Origin: Mycoplasma enhydrae
Lineage (GTDB): Bacteria; Bacillota_I; Bacilli_A; Mycoplasmatales; Metamycoplasmataceae
Direction of reading: 5' to 3'
NCBI RefSeq assembly: GCF_017116825.1
Contig: NZ_JAFIRD010000001.1
Location: 1 to 64,000 of the forward strand
Length of the DNA: 64,000 nucleotides
Shown here: one piece after another, positions 45,111 to 55,796 of the stretch
Layout of the letters: each line of letters opens with the position of its first letter
How positions within the stretch are numbered: position 1 is the stretch's first letter
The notes under the pieces: generated by a model
What the model was told of the DNA's origin: nothing
Database searches by the model: none
The model's input: only the letters and a program-made list of their open reading frames with translations
Translations under genes and position numbers: made by a program

Positions 45111-46069
45111 TATTGCCCTCCAATTTGTGGATCACTAGCATAAACTAACTCAGCTTCCAATAAATCTTTTGGTTCTTTAAAAGATTCTAAATAAGGTTTG
45201 GGGTTTTTAATGAATTTTCTATAATCAAAAACATCAATTTTGCTAGAAATGTCAACTATATCAATATTGATATTTTTATTTTTCTTAGATACCTTATAAG
45301 CTTTATATTTATTCGCTTTAATGAAAACCTCTTTTTTATTATTTTGAATAAAAAACAGTTCATAAGTCGGAATTAATTTTAAGCTTATATCATTATTAGC
45401 AATTAATGGTTGAATTTGAGTATTGGTGCGACCATAACTAAAGCCAAGTCTTGCTCCTGTGAAACTACCTGGACCAATAGTGGTATAAATTTCATCCATC
45501 ATATTTATGTCTAAATTATTTTTAGCTAAAGTATCATCAATTACTTCAAAAAACTTATCAGTTTTTTTTATCAATGATTTGATGATTTTATAATCAATAA
45601 CTTGATTATTTTCTACAATAGCTACAAAGAAATCTTCAAGACTTGTTTCAATAAATAAACCTTTTTTAACAGTGCTTTCTATTATTTCAAAAACATGATA
45701 AACTTCATTATTTTTTTGTTCTAGTGTTACATTAACCTTAATATAATTTTTAAAATTATGCTTAATGTTTTCATATCATTCAACAACTACTAATTTATTA
45801 TCAAAATACTCTTCAAATGCAAAAAGATCTCCCTTTAATTTGTAAGCATCTATATGAACAATTTTGTCATAAATCAAAATTGTATTAAATGTTGGAGATA
45901 CAACTTGCTTAGTTTCATTTAATTTTTTGGCAATTTGAGAAGTTAGTGTGGTTTTCCCTGCACCTAATTCTCCACTTAATAAAAGGGCTTCTAAATTACG
46001 AAAAGATAAAATATATTCAACCAATTGGTCTAGTGGTTGATTTTCTTTAAAATATAATTTTTTTAACAT
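45110..46069 (-). CDS. TsaE-TsaB fusion, threonylcarbamoyladenosine (t6A) synthesis
   Basis: 319 aa, two proteins in one frame. Residues 1-98 are TsaE: P-loop LLSGELGAGKTTL (about 32-44), SPTFN and VHIDAYKL, ending VVVEWYEN. After a short linker, residues about 145-319 are TsaB: GLFIETSLEDFFVAIVENN matches the ATPase-fold start and YTTIGPGSFTGARLG is the TsaB signature. I read all codons from 45541 to 45790: the only TGA is the Trp at 45776, there is no TAA/TAG and no ATG or GTG that could start a separate tsaB. Followed by tsaD, so the t6A complex is encoded together. Confidence 0.9.
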
Positions 46070-46101
46070 GTTATCCTTTCTTGATTTTTAAAAAACAAAA
46101 G

Positions 46102-46132
46102 CATAAAAAATAACTAAGAAATAAATTTCTTA
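46102..46132 (-). terminator. Weak terminator of the lipoprotein gene at 46130
   Basis: Inverted repeat TAAGAAAT / ATTTCTTA with little or no loop. It overlaps the stop codon and is followed by a T-rich run on the minus strand. Confidence 0.45.
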
Positions 46133-46681
46133 AGCTATTTTAGCTTTTTCAGTTTTATATTTTTCCAATAAATCATTTAGTTCTTTGGTGTATTGTTTTG
46201 TTATAGTGTCATTATATTCATGTGAAAGCATTTTTGAAGTCTTTTTTTCAAATTCTTTATAATCATGAACTAGTTTCTTTTTAAGTTCTGAATATTTATT
46301 ATCTTTAAGTCCAACAGCAGCAAATTCTTTAACCTCATTGAATTTCTTTTCCACACTCTTACTATTTTCATTATATTTATTCACTGTTTCGGTGTTTTTG
46401 GTAGTGATGGTTTTTAGATTTTGTTTGAACTCGTCATATATTTTTTGAATTTCTTGTTTGGTAATACCTTCTTTTTTTAGACTATCTTCTGCTTTTTTGA
46501 TTTCTAAATTATATTTATCTCTAAAATCATCAGCAAAAACAAAAGTGTCAGCTTTTTGTTTAGCTGCTTTTATTTCAGTTTCTAATTTTGTTTTCGGGTT
46601 AGAACATGATAGTGCAATTAATGGTAAGGTTAATGTTGAAATCGAACTTAAACCAATAATCAATTTAGTAGTTTTTTTCAT
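46130..46681 (-). CDS. Small helical lipoprotein
   Basis: 183 aa. Signal peptide MKKTTKLIIGLSSISTLTLP and lipobox LIALSC, giving a lipid-anchored outer-surface protein. The mature part is almost entirely charged helix (Lys/Glu/Asp with regular hydrophobics), probably a coiled-coil or helical bundle, with no Cys after the lipobox and no Trp. No family recognised. Ribosome site GGGAG lies 8 bases before the ATG. It lies between nusG and the t6A operon and has its own spacing on both sides. Confidence 0.85.
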   Translation of the reverse strand: MKKTTKLIIGLSSISTLTLPLIALSCSNPKTKLETEIKAAKQKADTFVFADDFRDKYNLEIKKAEDSLKKEGITKQEIQKIYDEFKQNLKTITTKNTETVNKYNENSKSVEKKFNEVKEFAAVGLKDNKYSELKKKLVHDYKEFEKKTSKMLSHEYNDTITKQYTKELNDLLEKYKTEKAKIA

Positions 46682-46770
46682 TTTAATATCTCCCTTTCTT
46701 TAAAGTCTTATTAAGTTTAAAATTAAAAAAGTTAATGATATTATATATCATTTTTAGCTTATTTTGGATT

Positions 46771-46796
46771 AAAAAAAAATATGCTTAGCTGCATAT
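46771..46796 (-). terminator. rpmG-secE-nusG terminator
   Basis: Stem ATATGC / GCATAT with a 6-base loop that contains the nusG stop, then nine T residues on the minus strand. Confidence 0.85.
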
Positions 46797-47363
46797 CTCT
46801 AATTCTTCATAACCAAATTCTGTGGGTGTCTTACGCCCAAAAAGTTCAATATTAACAAAAGCACGGCATGTAATATCATTATTTTTTACAATTTCGCCTT
46901 CAACACCTTTATATTGACCTGAAATGATTTTTACAATTACACCCTCTTTGAAAGGAGTTTCAATATCACCAGCTTCAAATTTTTCAATTAAAGCTCTTTC
47001 TTTTTCAACCATTTTTTGGAAGGTTTTTTCACTAATAGGAGTTGGCTTAGCTCCTTTTCCAGAAGAACCTATCAATCCTGTAACAAACTGTGTATTACGC
47101 ACTAAGTATCAAGATTCATCTGTCATTTCCATTTTAATAAAAATGTAACCTTTGTAAATATTTAAATATTTAACTGTGTATTCTTCTCCACGTGTTTTTT
47201 TCTCTAATTCTTTTGCAGATAAGTGTGGCATTTTAAAAATTCTAATCTCTTCAAAAGATTCTGTTTTGTTTTGTGAAGAAATTTTATTTTTAAGTGCTTC
47301 AATAACTTTTTCTTCTTTTCCAGAAACAGTTGAGACCATGTATCATTTATAACTTACGCTCAT
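46785..47363 (-). CDS. nusG: Transcription termination/antitermination protein NusG
   Basis: 192 aa. The NGN domain starts KWYMVSTVSGKEEKV (Trp from TGA). YIFIKMEMTDESWYLVRNT is followed by VTGLIGS, and the KOW motif is FKEGVIVKIISGQYKG near residues 137-152. Start ATG at 47363 has GGAG 8 bases upstream. Last in rpmG-secE-nusG, the usual order. Confidence 0.96.
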
Positions 47364-47373
47364 ATTATTACTC

Positions 47374-47667
47374 CTATGATTTTATTCCAACAACATTTCA
47401 TAAACTGCTAAATGCTAAGCTAACTAAAAAGCAGAATATAGCCATAACAACTAAGAATGCAATAGTAATACCAAACCATTTTCATGATTTTGAATGTTTA
47501 GGTCAAACAACACGCTTAATTTCTCTAAAAAAGTTTCTAAAAGTAAAAAGCCTACCTTCTTTTGAAGCCATTTGCCTTGCTTGTTTTTCTTGACGTTTCA
47601 ACATTTTTTGTTGTTGTTTTTCTTTTTTAATTTCTTCTTTTGATTTAAAGTCTTTTTGCTCTTCCAT
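47374..47667 (-). CDS. secE: Preprotein translocase subunit SecE
   Basis: 97 aa, missed if TGA is read as stop because it contains three TGA-Trp codons. A basic, Gln/Lys-rich amphipathic N-terminal region is followed by the family motif FREIKRVVWPK and one membrane helix, WFGITIAFLVVMAIFCFLV. It is part of the SecYEG channel. Its ATG overlaps the rpmG stop by one base (TAATG). Confidence 0.95.
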
Positions 47668-47813
47668 TATTTTTCCTCTTTATGCAAAGTTTGAACATTG
47701 CAATGCTTGCAAAACTTTTTAATTTCCAGCCTTATTTCATTACTTTTATTAATTGAATAGTTCTTTCGCAAACACTCTTGGCAGGCTAATGTTATTTTCT
47801 TCTGCTTTTTCAT
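47667..47813 (-). CDS. rpmG: Large ribosomal subunit protein bL33
   Basis: 48 aa, below the size of most ORF calls. [16 protein letters not shown] and [11 protein letters not shown] give the zinc-type bL33 with CxxC pairs at about residues 11-14 and 36-39. First gene of rpmG-secE-nusG, as in other Firmicutes relatives. Confidence 0.95.
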   Translation of the reverse strand: MKKQKKITLACQECLRKNYSINKSNEIRLEIKKFCKHCNVQTLHKEEK

Positions 47814-47857
47814 ATTTTTAAATTATATATTTTTTTGCCTTAAAAGAACTAATTAAT

Positions 47858-47863
47858 TATAAT
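47858..47863 (+). promoter_or_regulatory. -10 box before the EzrA-like gene
   Basis: TATAAT ends 9 bases before the ATG at 47873 and no ribosome site is seen, so a leaderless start is likely. Divergent from rpmG. Confidence 0.45.
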
Positions 47864-47872
47864 TTAATAATT

Positions 47873-49513
47873 ATGATTGGATGAAAAACAATAATTGCAA
47901 TAGTAGGGGGCAGTGTATTACTGCTGCTTTTTACTATTATTGTTTTTAATTTATATATTAAAAAAATAGCCCCAAAAGTGTTTTTAAAAAAATTGACCAA
48001 TCAATCACTAAAAATTGAAAAAATATTTACTAAACTTGAACAATACAATAATCAGTTTTATGAAGTTTCAAAAAAAGAAAAAAAATATAAAAAATTAGAA
48101 ATGCAAATGGCTGAATTAATTGTTGAAATAACTTCATATAAAGATTTATTTTATAAATATTTTGACCAGTTTAAATATGAAATAGCTAATAGTCCCAAAA
48201 ATTCAATAAAGTTGAAAGAATATAATAAACTGTATGAAATTTTTAATAATGCTAAAGAACAAAAAACTAAAATAGTTAAAATCTTTAATAAAAATAATAA
48301 ATGAGCTCAACTTGAAAGTGCAAATATAACTAATGTAATAAACTTTGCACTAAAAATCAAAAGTGCTTTTAGCATGATGAATAATTATCTTGACAATAAT
48401 GAAATTAAAGATTTTAAATACTTAAAATCAAGAAAAATAAATATTCAAAGAAAAATAACTAAAGTTATTAATTGATTCGATGAAGATAAATACTTAAATA
48501 TTTCTTCAAAAGAAATAAAAAAGAATAAAAGAAATGCAATTAATCTAATTCGAGAATATACCATTATGATTACTAGAGGACTCAAATACTATAACTTTAT
48601 TAATCAAGAAATTGAAGATAAGATTTATTACATTGCTACAACATATGAAAAAAATAAACAAAAAATTAGATTTTTATATACTCAAAAATGAATTAAGGGT
48701 TTTTGCTCGGAAATCAAAAATAAAATTAAAATTCTTAAAAATCAGATTGCTAATGCAAATGTTTTTAGTTGAAAAAATATTTTTGAAAAAGATTTAATAA
48801 ATCTAAGCACTAGAATAGAAGAAGTACTAATAAATATTTCTAAAGAAGTTATTGCATATCAAACAATAGATAATCTGCGAAAATCAATAATTGATCTAGT
48901 GGACATTATGATTCAAAACCATGCTGAATTACTAAAAGTTAAGGGTAATGATTTATACAAAGAAGAATTTGATAAATTTAGTAAAAGCGATTTACCATTT
49001 TTTAATTTTTTAAGAGCTAAAAATTGAGAAGAAGAAAGCAAAATTTCATTTGCTATTAAATTAGGAGAACTTAATTTTTTATTAAAGAAAATGTACAACT
49101 TAATTTTTTTACAAGAAAATTTGCTTAACAAACAAAAAATTAGTTTAGATGAACTAATAACTAACATAAAAAAAGAAAATACTAATATTTACAAAGATCA
49201 TGATTTTGATTTTCCAATCACTAATGATATTCATGTTCTTCAAAAGGCATATCAAAAACAATTGAAAAATGCTAAGCCTTTAACTAAAAAAAGTGCTCAA
49301 ACCCTAAAACTATATAATGAAACAATAAAATGAATGATCATTATTTTGAATGCTGAAATAAAAGTTGCAAAAGAGATGTTAGAAAAATATCAATATATCA
49401 TTAAGGATAAACAACTTGATGGCGATGAATATTTGGTGTTAAATAATCTTTTTTATAGCCACAAATATAAAGAAGTTATCATCAAAATAATTGAATTAAA
49501 AAAGAAGGAATAA
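47873..49513 (+). CDS. EzrA-like membrane-anchored coiled-coil protein
   Basis: 546 aa, with TGA-Trp at several points; I translated the whole frame without a stop. One N-terminal helix (about residues 5-27, TIIAIVGGSVLLLLFTIIVF) is followed by a long Lys/Glu/Ile-rich helical region. The size, the N-out single helix with a cytoplasmic coiled-coil, and the position just upstream of thiI resemble Bacillus EzrA (about 560 aa, ezrA near nifZ-thiI), a negative regulator of FtsZ ring assembly. Sequence identity is too low to judge by eye, so this is an inference. Confidence 0.65.
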
Positions 49514-49514
49514 T

Positions 49515-50666
49515 ATGGAAAAAACCAAAATACTAATTAGATATGGGGAATTAAGCCTAAAGGGAGAGAATAAAAAAGATTTTATTAACCAATTAAAAAG
49601 AAATCTGGAAAACCACATTCCAAAAGAAGAAATTAAAATGGAATTTGATCGTGCTTTTGTTAATTATTCTGAGCACAATCTAGAAGCTTTAAAATATATT
49701 TTTGGTATTTCTTCATATTCAATTGTTTATGAAACTTCTAACGAACTAAAAGATATAGAAAAAGTAGTTCTTCAAATTATAGAAAATGAAGAATTTAGTT
49801 CTTTTGCTATTAAAGCACGAAGACACAATAAAAACTATCCTATGAGCTCAGCACAACTAAATATGCACTTTGGTGCCATAGTGCTAAAAGCTACTCAAAA
49901 TAAAGTAGTAAATTTATCTAATCCTGATTTGAGTATTTATATTGAAATACGAGATAAATCTAGTTATATTTTTAGTGAATACATTTATGGACTTGGTGGA
50001 ATGCCAGTAAACTCTTCTGGTAGATGCTTGCATTTAATTAGTGGCGGAATTGATAGTCCTGTAGCAGCTAATTTATTGCAAAAAAGAGGTTTAAAAATCG
50101 CATATTTAAATTTTATTACTCCACCTCATACAGATAATAAAACAACACAGAAAATTGAAGATATTATTAAAGTATTAAATAAATATCAAGGCTCATCAAC
50201 TTTATTTCAAATTAATTACACCAAAGTAATGAATTACATTGGTCTTGTTTCAAATCAAAAATATAAGATAACTTTAATGCGTCGAAGTTTTTATCGTATT
50301 GCTCAAAAGATAGCTAAAAAATATCATATTGCCGCTATTTCTAACGGAGAAAATTTAGCCCAAGTAGCTTCTCAAACACTAGAGTCAATTTATACCATTT
50401 CAGAAGTATGTGATTTACCTATTTTTAGACCATTAATTTCTTTTGATAAAAGCGAAACAATTAAAATTGCTGAAAGCATAGGTACAATGAATATATCTAC
50501 ACAAAAAGCTTGCGAAACTTGTGAATTATTTGCTCCAAGATTTCCTGTAACTAAACCTACTAGACAAGAAGCTCAAAAATTAGAAGAAGAATTGCAAGAA
50601 CTTCAAAAACTAGAAGATGAAGCAATAGATAACGTTGTAATAAAGAAGTTTGATTTAAGTCAATAA
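49515..50666 (+). CDS. thiI: tRNA 4-thiouridine synthase ThiI
   Basis: 383 aa. Makes s4U8 in tRNA. N-terminal NFLD/THUMP region (RYGELSLKGENKKDF is the ferredoxin-like start; SSAQLNMHFGAIV lies in THUMP), then the PP-loop ISGGIDSPVAANLL near residues 175-190. CETCELFAPRFPVTKP follows near 340. It lacks the C-terminal rhodanese domain of enterobacterial ThiI, as in Bacillus. One base after the EzrA-like gene, with AGAAGGA as ribosome site. Confidence 0.95.
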   Translation: MEKTKILIRYGELSLKGENKKDFINQLKRNLENHIPKEEIKMEFDRAFVNYSEHNLEALKYIFGISSYSIVYETSNELKDIEKVVLQIIENEEFSSFAIKARRHNKNYPMSSAQLNMHFGAIVLKATQNKVVNLSNPDLSIYIEIRDKSSYIFSEYIYGLGGMPVNSSGRCLHLISGGIDSPVAANLLQKRGLKIAYLNFITPPHTDNKTTQKIEDIIKVLNKYQGSSTLFQINYTKVMNYIGLVSNQKYKITLMRRSFYRIAQKIAKKYHIAAISNGENLAQVASQTLESIYTISEVCDLPIFRPLISFDKSETIKIAESIGTMNISTQKACETCELFAPRFPVTKPTRQEAQKLEEELQELQKLEDEAIDNVVIKKFDLSQ

Positions 50667-50669
50667 TTT

Positions 50670-50695
50670 AAGCAGTTTTATATACTGCTTTTTTT
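50670..50695 (+). terminator. thiI terminator
   Basis: Stem AAGCAGT / ACTGCTT with a 7-base loop and a T run, directly after the stop. Confidence 0.85.
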
Positions 50696-50762
50696 AATCA
50701 AATTAAAATCAATACTTTTTTTCAATTTTATTTTTCTTGCTTAATATGTTTATTAAAATGTA

Positions 50763-50768
50763 TATAAT
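50763..50768 (+). promoter_or_regulatory. -10 box giving a leaderless parE mRNA
   Basis: TATAAT ends 8 bases before the parE ATG, with no ribosome site between. Confidence 0.55.
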
Positions 50769-50776
50769 TAAACAAT

Positions 50777-52702
50777 ATGAGTACAACAAATTATGAAGCA
50801 AAGGATTTAAAAGTTTTAAAAGGACTTGATGCAGTTATTAAAAGACCCGGTATGTATATTGGTTCAACCGATTCTAATGGTCTACATCATTTAATATGGG
50901 AAATAGTTGATAATGCTATTGATGAAGCGCTAGCTGGTTATGCCAATAGCATTAAAGTAATTCTTAAAAAAGATGGATCAGTTATAGTTGAAGATAATGG
51001 TCGTGGTGTTCCCGTTACTAAGCATGCATCTGGAAAGAGTGGTGTTGAATTAGTATTTACTGAGTTACATGCTGGTGGAAAATTTGGTGATGGAGCTTAT
51101 AAAACAAGTGGTGGACTACATGGTGTAGGTTCAGCAGTAGTTAATGCTCTAAGTTCTAAATTAGAAGTTAGTGTTTATCGTGATAGAAAAGAATATTTTA
51201 CAGCGTTCGAACAAGATAATATTACTAGTCATACCAAACAAATAGGCGGCACAATTAAACAAGGCACTAGAGTTCATTTTTGACCTAACTATGAAATATT
51301 TAAAAAAGCTAAATTCTCTTCTGAAACTGTTAAAGAAAAATTAAGAGAAGCAAGTTTTTTAATTTCAAATTTAAAAATAAATTACATTAATGAAATAACT
51401 GATGAAAACATAATTTTTCAAACAAATGAAGGTATCAAAGAATATATAAACTTTGTAGGTGAAGGAAGGAACTTTATTAGTTCTACTTTTTATGCATCAG
51501 GATTAGCTAAAAATGGCATTCACATTGAAATATCTTTAGCTTATACAGATAGTTACACTGAAACTATATACAGTTTTGTTAATAATGTTAAAACAAGAGA
51601 TGGTGGAACTCATGAAACTGCTTTTAAAACTGCTTTAACTAAAACTATTAATGAATGATGATCAAAAAACAATTCAGCCAAAAATAAAGTAAATTTTGAC
51701 GGACTTGATGTGCGTGAAGGTATTATTGCTGTGGTTTCACTCAAGGTTCCGGAAAATATTTTAGAATTTGTTGGGCAAACTAAGGATAAACTAGGCACTT
51801 CAGAAGCTAGAGAATCAGTAGAAGATTTCTTTTCTGAAGAATTTATGTTTTATTTAAATGAAAACAAAGTTGCAGCAGATAAAATAATTGAAAAAATTAA
51901 AAAAACATATGAAGGCAGAATGGCAGCTAGAAATGCCAGAAACGAAGCTAGAAAAGTTAAAAATAAATTAGATAATAAAAAAATTCTTTCAGGTAAGTTG
52001 ACACCTGCTCAATCTAAAAATCCCAAAGTAAAAGAATTATTTTTAGTTGAAGGTGATTCAGCTGGTGGTTCTGCTAAAATGGGTCGTGATCGAGTAACTC
52101 AAGCTATTTTGCCGCTTCGTGGTGTGGTTATGAACACAGATAGAGCTAAATTAATTGATATACTAGCAAATGAAGAACTATCAACAATTATTAATACAAT
52201 AGGTGCTGGAATTGGTGAAGATTTTAATGTAAAAAATTCACAGTATGGAAAAATAATTATTATGACTGATGCTGACGTCGATGGCGCACATATTCAAATG
52301 TTATTATTAACTTTCTTTTGAAGATACATGCGTAATTTAATTGAAGCTGGAATGGTATATATCGCTTTACCACCTCTATATAAAGTAACTATTAAAAGTT
52401 CAAATAATAAATATTTTTATGCTTGAGATGAAGAAGGACTTAGAGAAATTACTTCAAAATACTCAAACTATGAAATTCAAAGATATAAAGGTCTTGGAGA
52501 AATGAATGCAGACCAACTTTGAGAAACTACAATGAATCCTGAAACTAGGTCTATTGTTAGAGTAAATATTGATCAACAAAGTTTAACAGAAAGAAATGTA
52601 ACCACTTTTATGAGTGACAATTCTGAAGCTAGAAAAGTATGAATTAATAGTAACATTGATTTTTCAAGCATTGATGAGTTTGATATAAGCAAAAATAAGT
52701 AG
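50777..52702 (+). CDS. parE: DNA topoisomerase IV subunit B (ParE)
   Basis: 641 aa ATPase subunit. GHKL ATP site: [24 protein letters not shown] and [17 protein letters not shown]. The TOPRIM domain has [18 protein letters not shown] and [11 protein letters not shown]. ParE rather than GyrB is chosen because of [21 protein letters not shown] and the neighbouring parC. TGA codons at 51283, 52318 and others are Trp. Six bases separate its stop from parC. Confidence 0.96.
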
Positions 52703-52708
52703 GATATA

Positions 52709-55510
52709 ATGGATAAAAAAAATAAGAAAAATATTGATGAAGTCATTGAAAATATAATTGATAAGAACATGGTTGAAATAATGAGCGATAGTTTTGCTCG
52801 TTTTTCAAAGTATGTAATTCAACAACGTGCAATTCCGGATGCACGCGATGGGCTTAAACCTGTTCAAAGAAGAATTTTATTTTCGATGTGAAATTTAAAA
52901 TTACGAAATAAAGATCCATTTAAAAAATCAGCTCGTATAGTTGGGGATGTTTTAGGTAAGTATCACCCACATGGTGACAGTTCAGTTTATGAAGCCATGG
53001 TAAGAATGGCACAAGAATGAAAAAGTAATTATCCATTAGTTCAAATGCATGGTAATAAGGGTTCTATTGATGATGACCCAGCAGCTGCGATGCGTTATAC
53101 TGAATCAAGATTAGAAAAAATAACTGAATTAATGCTAAAGGATTTGGAACGTAAAGTAGTGACTATGGTTCCAAACTTTGATGATTCGGAATATGAACCT
53201 GTTGTTTTACCTAGTTTATTTCCTAATTTATTAGTAAATGGAGCGCTAGGAATAGCTTCTGGTTTTGCTACACAAATTCCACCACATAATTTAGCAGAAT
53301 TGTTAGATGCCACAATTGCCTTAATTAAAAAACCTAATCTAAAGGTTGAAGAATTAATGAAACATGTTAAGGGACCTGATTTTCCTACTGGGGGAATTAT
53401 TAATGGTACCAAAGGAATTAGCCAAGCATTTCAAACCGGAAAAGGAAAAATTGTTTTATCTTCAAAATATAGTTTTGTTTATGATAAAAAAGAAAACATT
53501 ATTGGAATTGAAATATTAGAAATTCCATATGGAGTAATTAAATCAAGATTAGTTTTTGAAATTGATTCAATTGTCGCATCTAAAACAATTTCTGGAATTA
53601 AAGAAGTTAGAGACCAATCTGATAGAAATGGTTTATCAATCTATATCGAACTAGAAGAAAATTCTAATCCAGAAGCAATTGTTACATATTTAATGAATAA
53701 AACCAAACTAAGAATTAATTATGATTACAACATGCTTGCCATATACAAAAATGCTCCTTGTTTGCTTTCACTTGACCAAGCTTTATTTGCTTACTTAGAG
53801 CACTTAAGATTAGTTAATACTAATGGAATAACATATGATTTACACAAATATAAACTTAGACATGAAATTGTCGAAGGTTTTATTAGAGTAGCAGATATAT
53901 CAGATGAAGTAATTAAAATCATTAAGGCAAGTGATAATTCTAAAAAAGGTGTTATTCTTGCATTAATGAATGCATTTGGTTTTAGTGAAATTCAAGCCAC
54001 TGCTATTGCTGAATTAAGATTATATAAACTATCTAGAATGGACCAAATTCAATTCCAAGAAGAAAAAAAATTATTGGAAGAGCAAATTGCTAGATGCCAA
54101 TTATTACTAAATGATAGTTTCGAATTTGATAAGTTTTTAATTGAACAATTAAAGGAAATTAAAAAAGAATATAGTCAACCTCGTAAAACACAAATTACTG
54201 AACAAGTAGCTAACAAAGAAGTTGACCATAAACTGCTAACTAAAAATGAAGATTTCTATTTCTTTATTTCAGAACAAGGTTATTTTAAAAAGATTAGCAC
54301 TAAAATTTTTAGTTCAAACGAACTTAGTTCTTATAAACTAAAAGATGGTGATGCAATTAAATATTATGACAAAATTAATTCACTATCAAAAGTTATTCTT
54401 TTTACCAATAAAGGTAACTTTATTGTTCTCGAAGCTCATACTTTTAAAGATAATTCATGAAAAGAATTAGGAATACATATTTCTTCATTAGTATCATTAG
54501 ATATTAATGAAAGAATAATAAGAGTGATGGAAGTAACTTCTTATAACTCTTATATAAGCATTATTTTATTATCTAAATATGGTTATGCCAAAAAAGTTAA
54601 AATTAGTGATTTCGATTCAAAAATTTTTAATAAGAAGAGAACTTGCATGAACTTTAAAAATAATGACGATGAGCTAATTGATGCACAAATAGGTAATGGT
54701 GAAAAAGATTTATTTATTCTTTTAAATAATGGTTTTTATTTCTTAATAAATGAATCTGTTTTTAGCACAGACTTAGCTTTAAGAGCACAAGGGATTAAAT
54801 TATTATTAAAATTACAAACTAAAAATAATACTTTCGTTTCAGCATTTTGTACTTGTTCCAAAATTAATAATGTAACTATGTTAACCGAAGGTGGACTAGC
54901 TAAACAATGAAGCTTAAGAGAAATAGAATACACTAATAGAACAAATAGAGGTTCAAGATTATTTAATTTATTAAAAAACAATAATTCTATTCCTAAATCA
55001 CTAGAAGTAAACACGAGCGAACTTGAATTTTTATATACTAACAACAATAATGAAATTAGTCATTTTGATTTGGACAAAATTCACAAAGACCGAAGCAAAA
55101 TTGATAAATTAGTTAATTTAAATTATGATTTTGTTAATAGTGGAAATTTAATTCAACACATAAAAATTAAAGAATTACATGATGTCGAAGATGAAGAAAA
55201 AGAAAAATTAAAAGATATATATTTACAAAGACAAAATTCAAATGACGATATTGAATTAACTACTGAAACAACACTACTTAAAAGATATTATTACAATTCA
55301 GATTACAGCGATTCTGAAGAAGAAATTGCCAAAAACGAAACTAAAAATGAACAAATAGATTTATTTGAAGCTAGCAATGAATTTGAAATTGTCGATCCTG
55401 AATTTAAGAAGAAAACTCAAGAATTAAGTTTGGAAGAAAAACTAGCAGCACTTGAAGAAATTAATATTGAATACATTGAACAAAAAGTAAAGAAAATCAA
55501 GAAAAAATAG
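52709..55510 (+). CDS. parC: DNA topoisomerase IV subunit A (ParC)
   Basis: 933 aa. The winged-helix domain holds [16 protein letters not shown]. The quinolone-resistance region [17 protein letters not shown] keeps the Ser and Glu that are usually mutated in resistant strains. [11 protein letters not shown] carries the catalytic Tyr (about residue 125). The C-terminal half has beta-pinwheel repeats. The last about 130 residues are highly charged (Glu/Asp/Lys), a tail beyond the usual pinwheel. TGA codons are Trp. Immediately follows parE. Confidence 0.96.
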
Positions 55511-55571
55511 TTTATAATTATTTTTCAATGTTCAACTAAATTAGACCTACTAAAAAATGAAAGGATAGATC

Positions 55572-55691
55572 ATGAGAAAAGATGTTAGATTAGCTAACAA
55601 AGTTAGAGCTGAAAAAAGAGCTCACAAATTAGCAAAAGAAAAAGCTCGCGACTTAAGAAGAGCAGCTAAAAAAGCTGAAGTTGAAAAATAA
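55572..55691 (+). CDS. Small basic helical protein, 39 aa
   Basis: MRKDVRLANKVRAEKRAHK... 39 residues, about two-thirds Lys, Arg, Glu or Ala, predicted as one long helix. A strong ribosome site (AAAGGA, 6 bases before the ATG) and its own terminator support expression. The composition is like a ribosomal or RNA-binding small protein, but I cannot match it to a family. It is too short for most gene callers. Stands alone between parC and the nuclease lipoprotein. Confidence 0.7.
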   Translation: MRKDVRLANKVRAEKRAHKLAKEKARDLRRAAKKAEVEK

Positions 55692-55715
55692 TTACCATTT
55701 TATATTTATTAATTG

Positions 55716-55742
55716 CGTATAAGTGAAAACTTATACGTTTTT
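55716..55742 (+). terminator. Terminator after the 39-aa gene
   Basis: Stem CGTATAAGT / ACTTATACG with tetraloop GAAA, then five T residues. A very stable GNRA-type hairpin. Confidence 0.9.
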
Positions 55743-55796
55743 ATTCTTTATAATTATGTATGTAAATTATTAGTAGTATAAAAAAGGGAAATAGTA

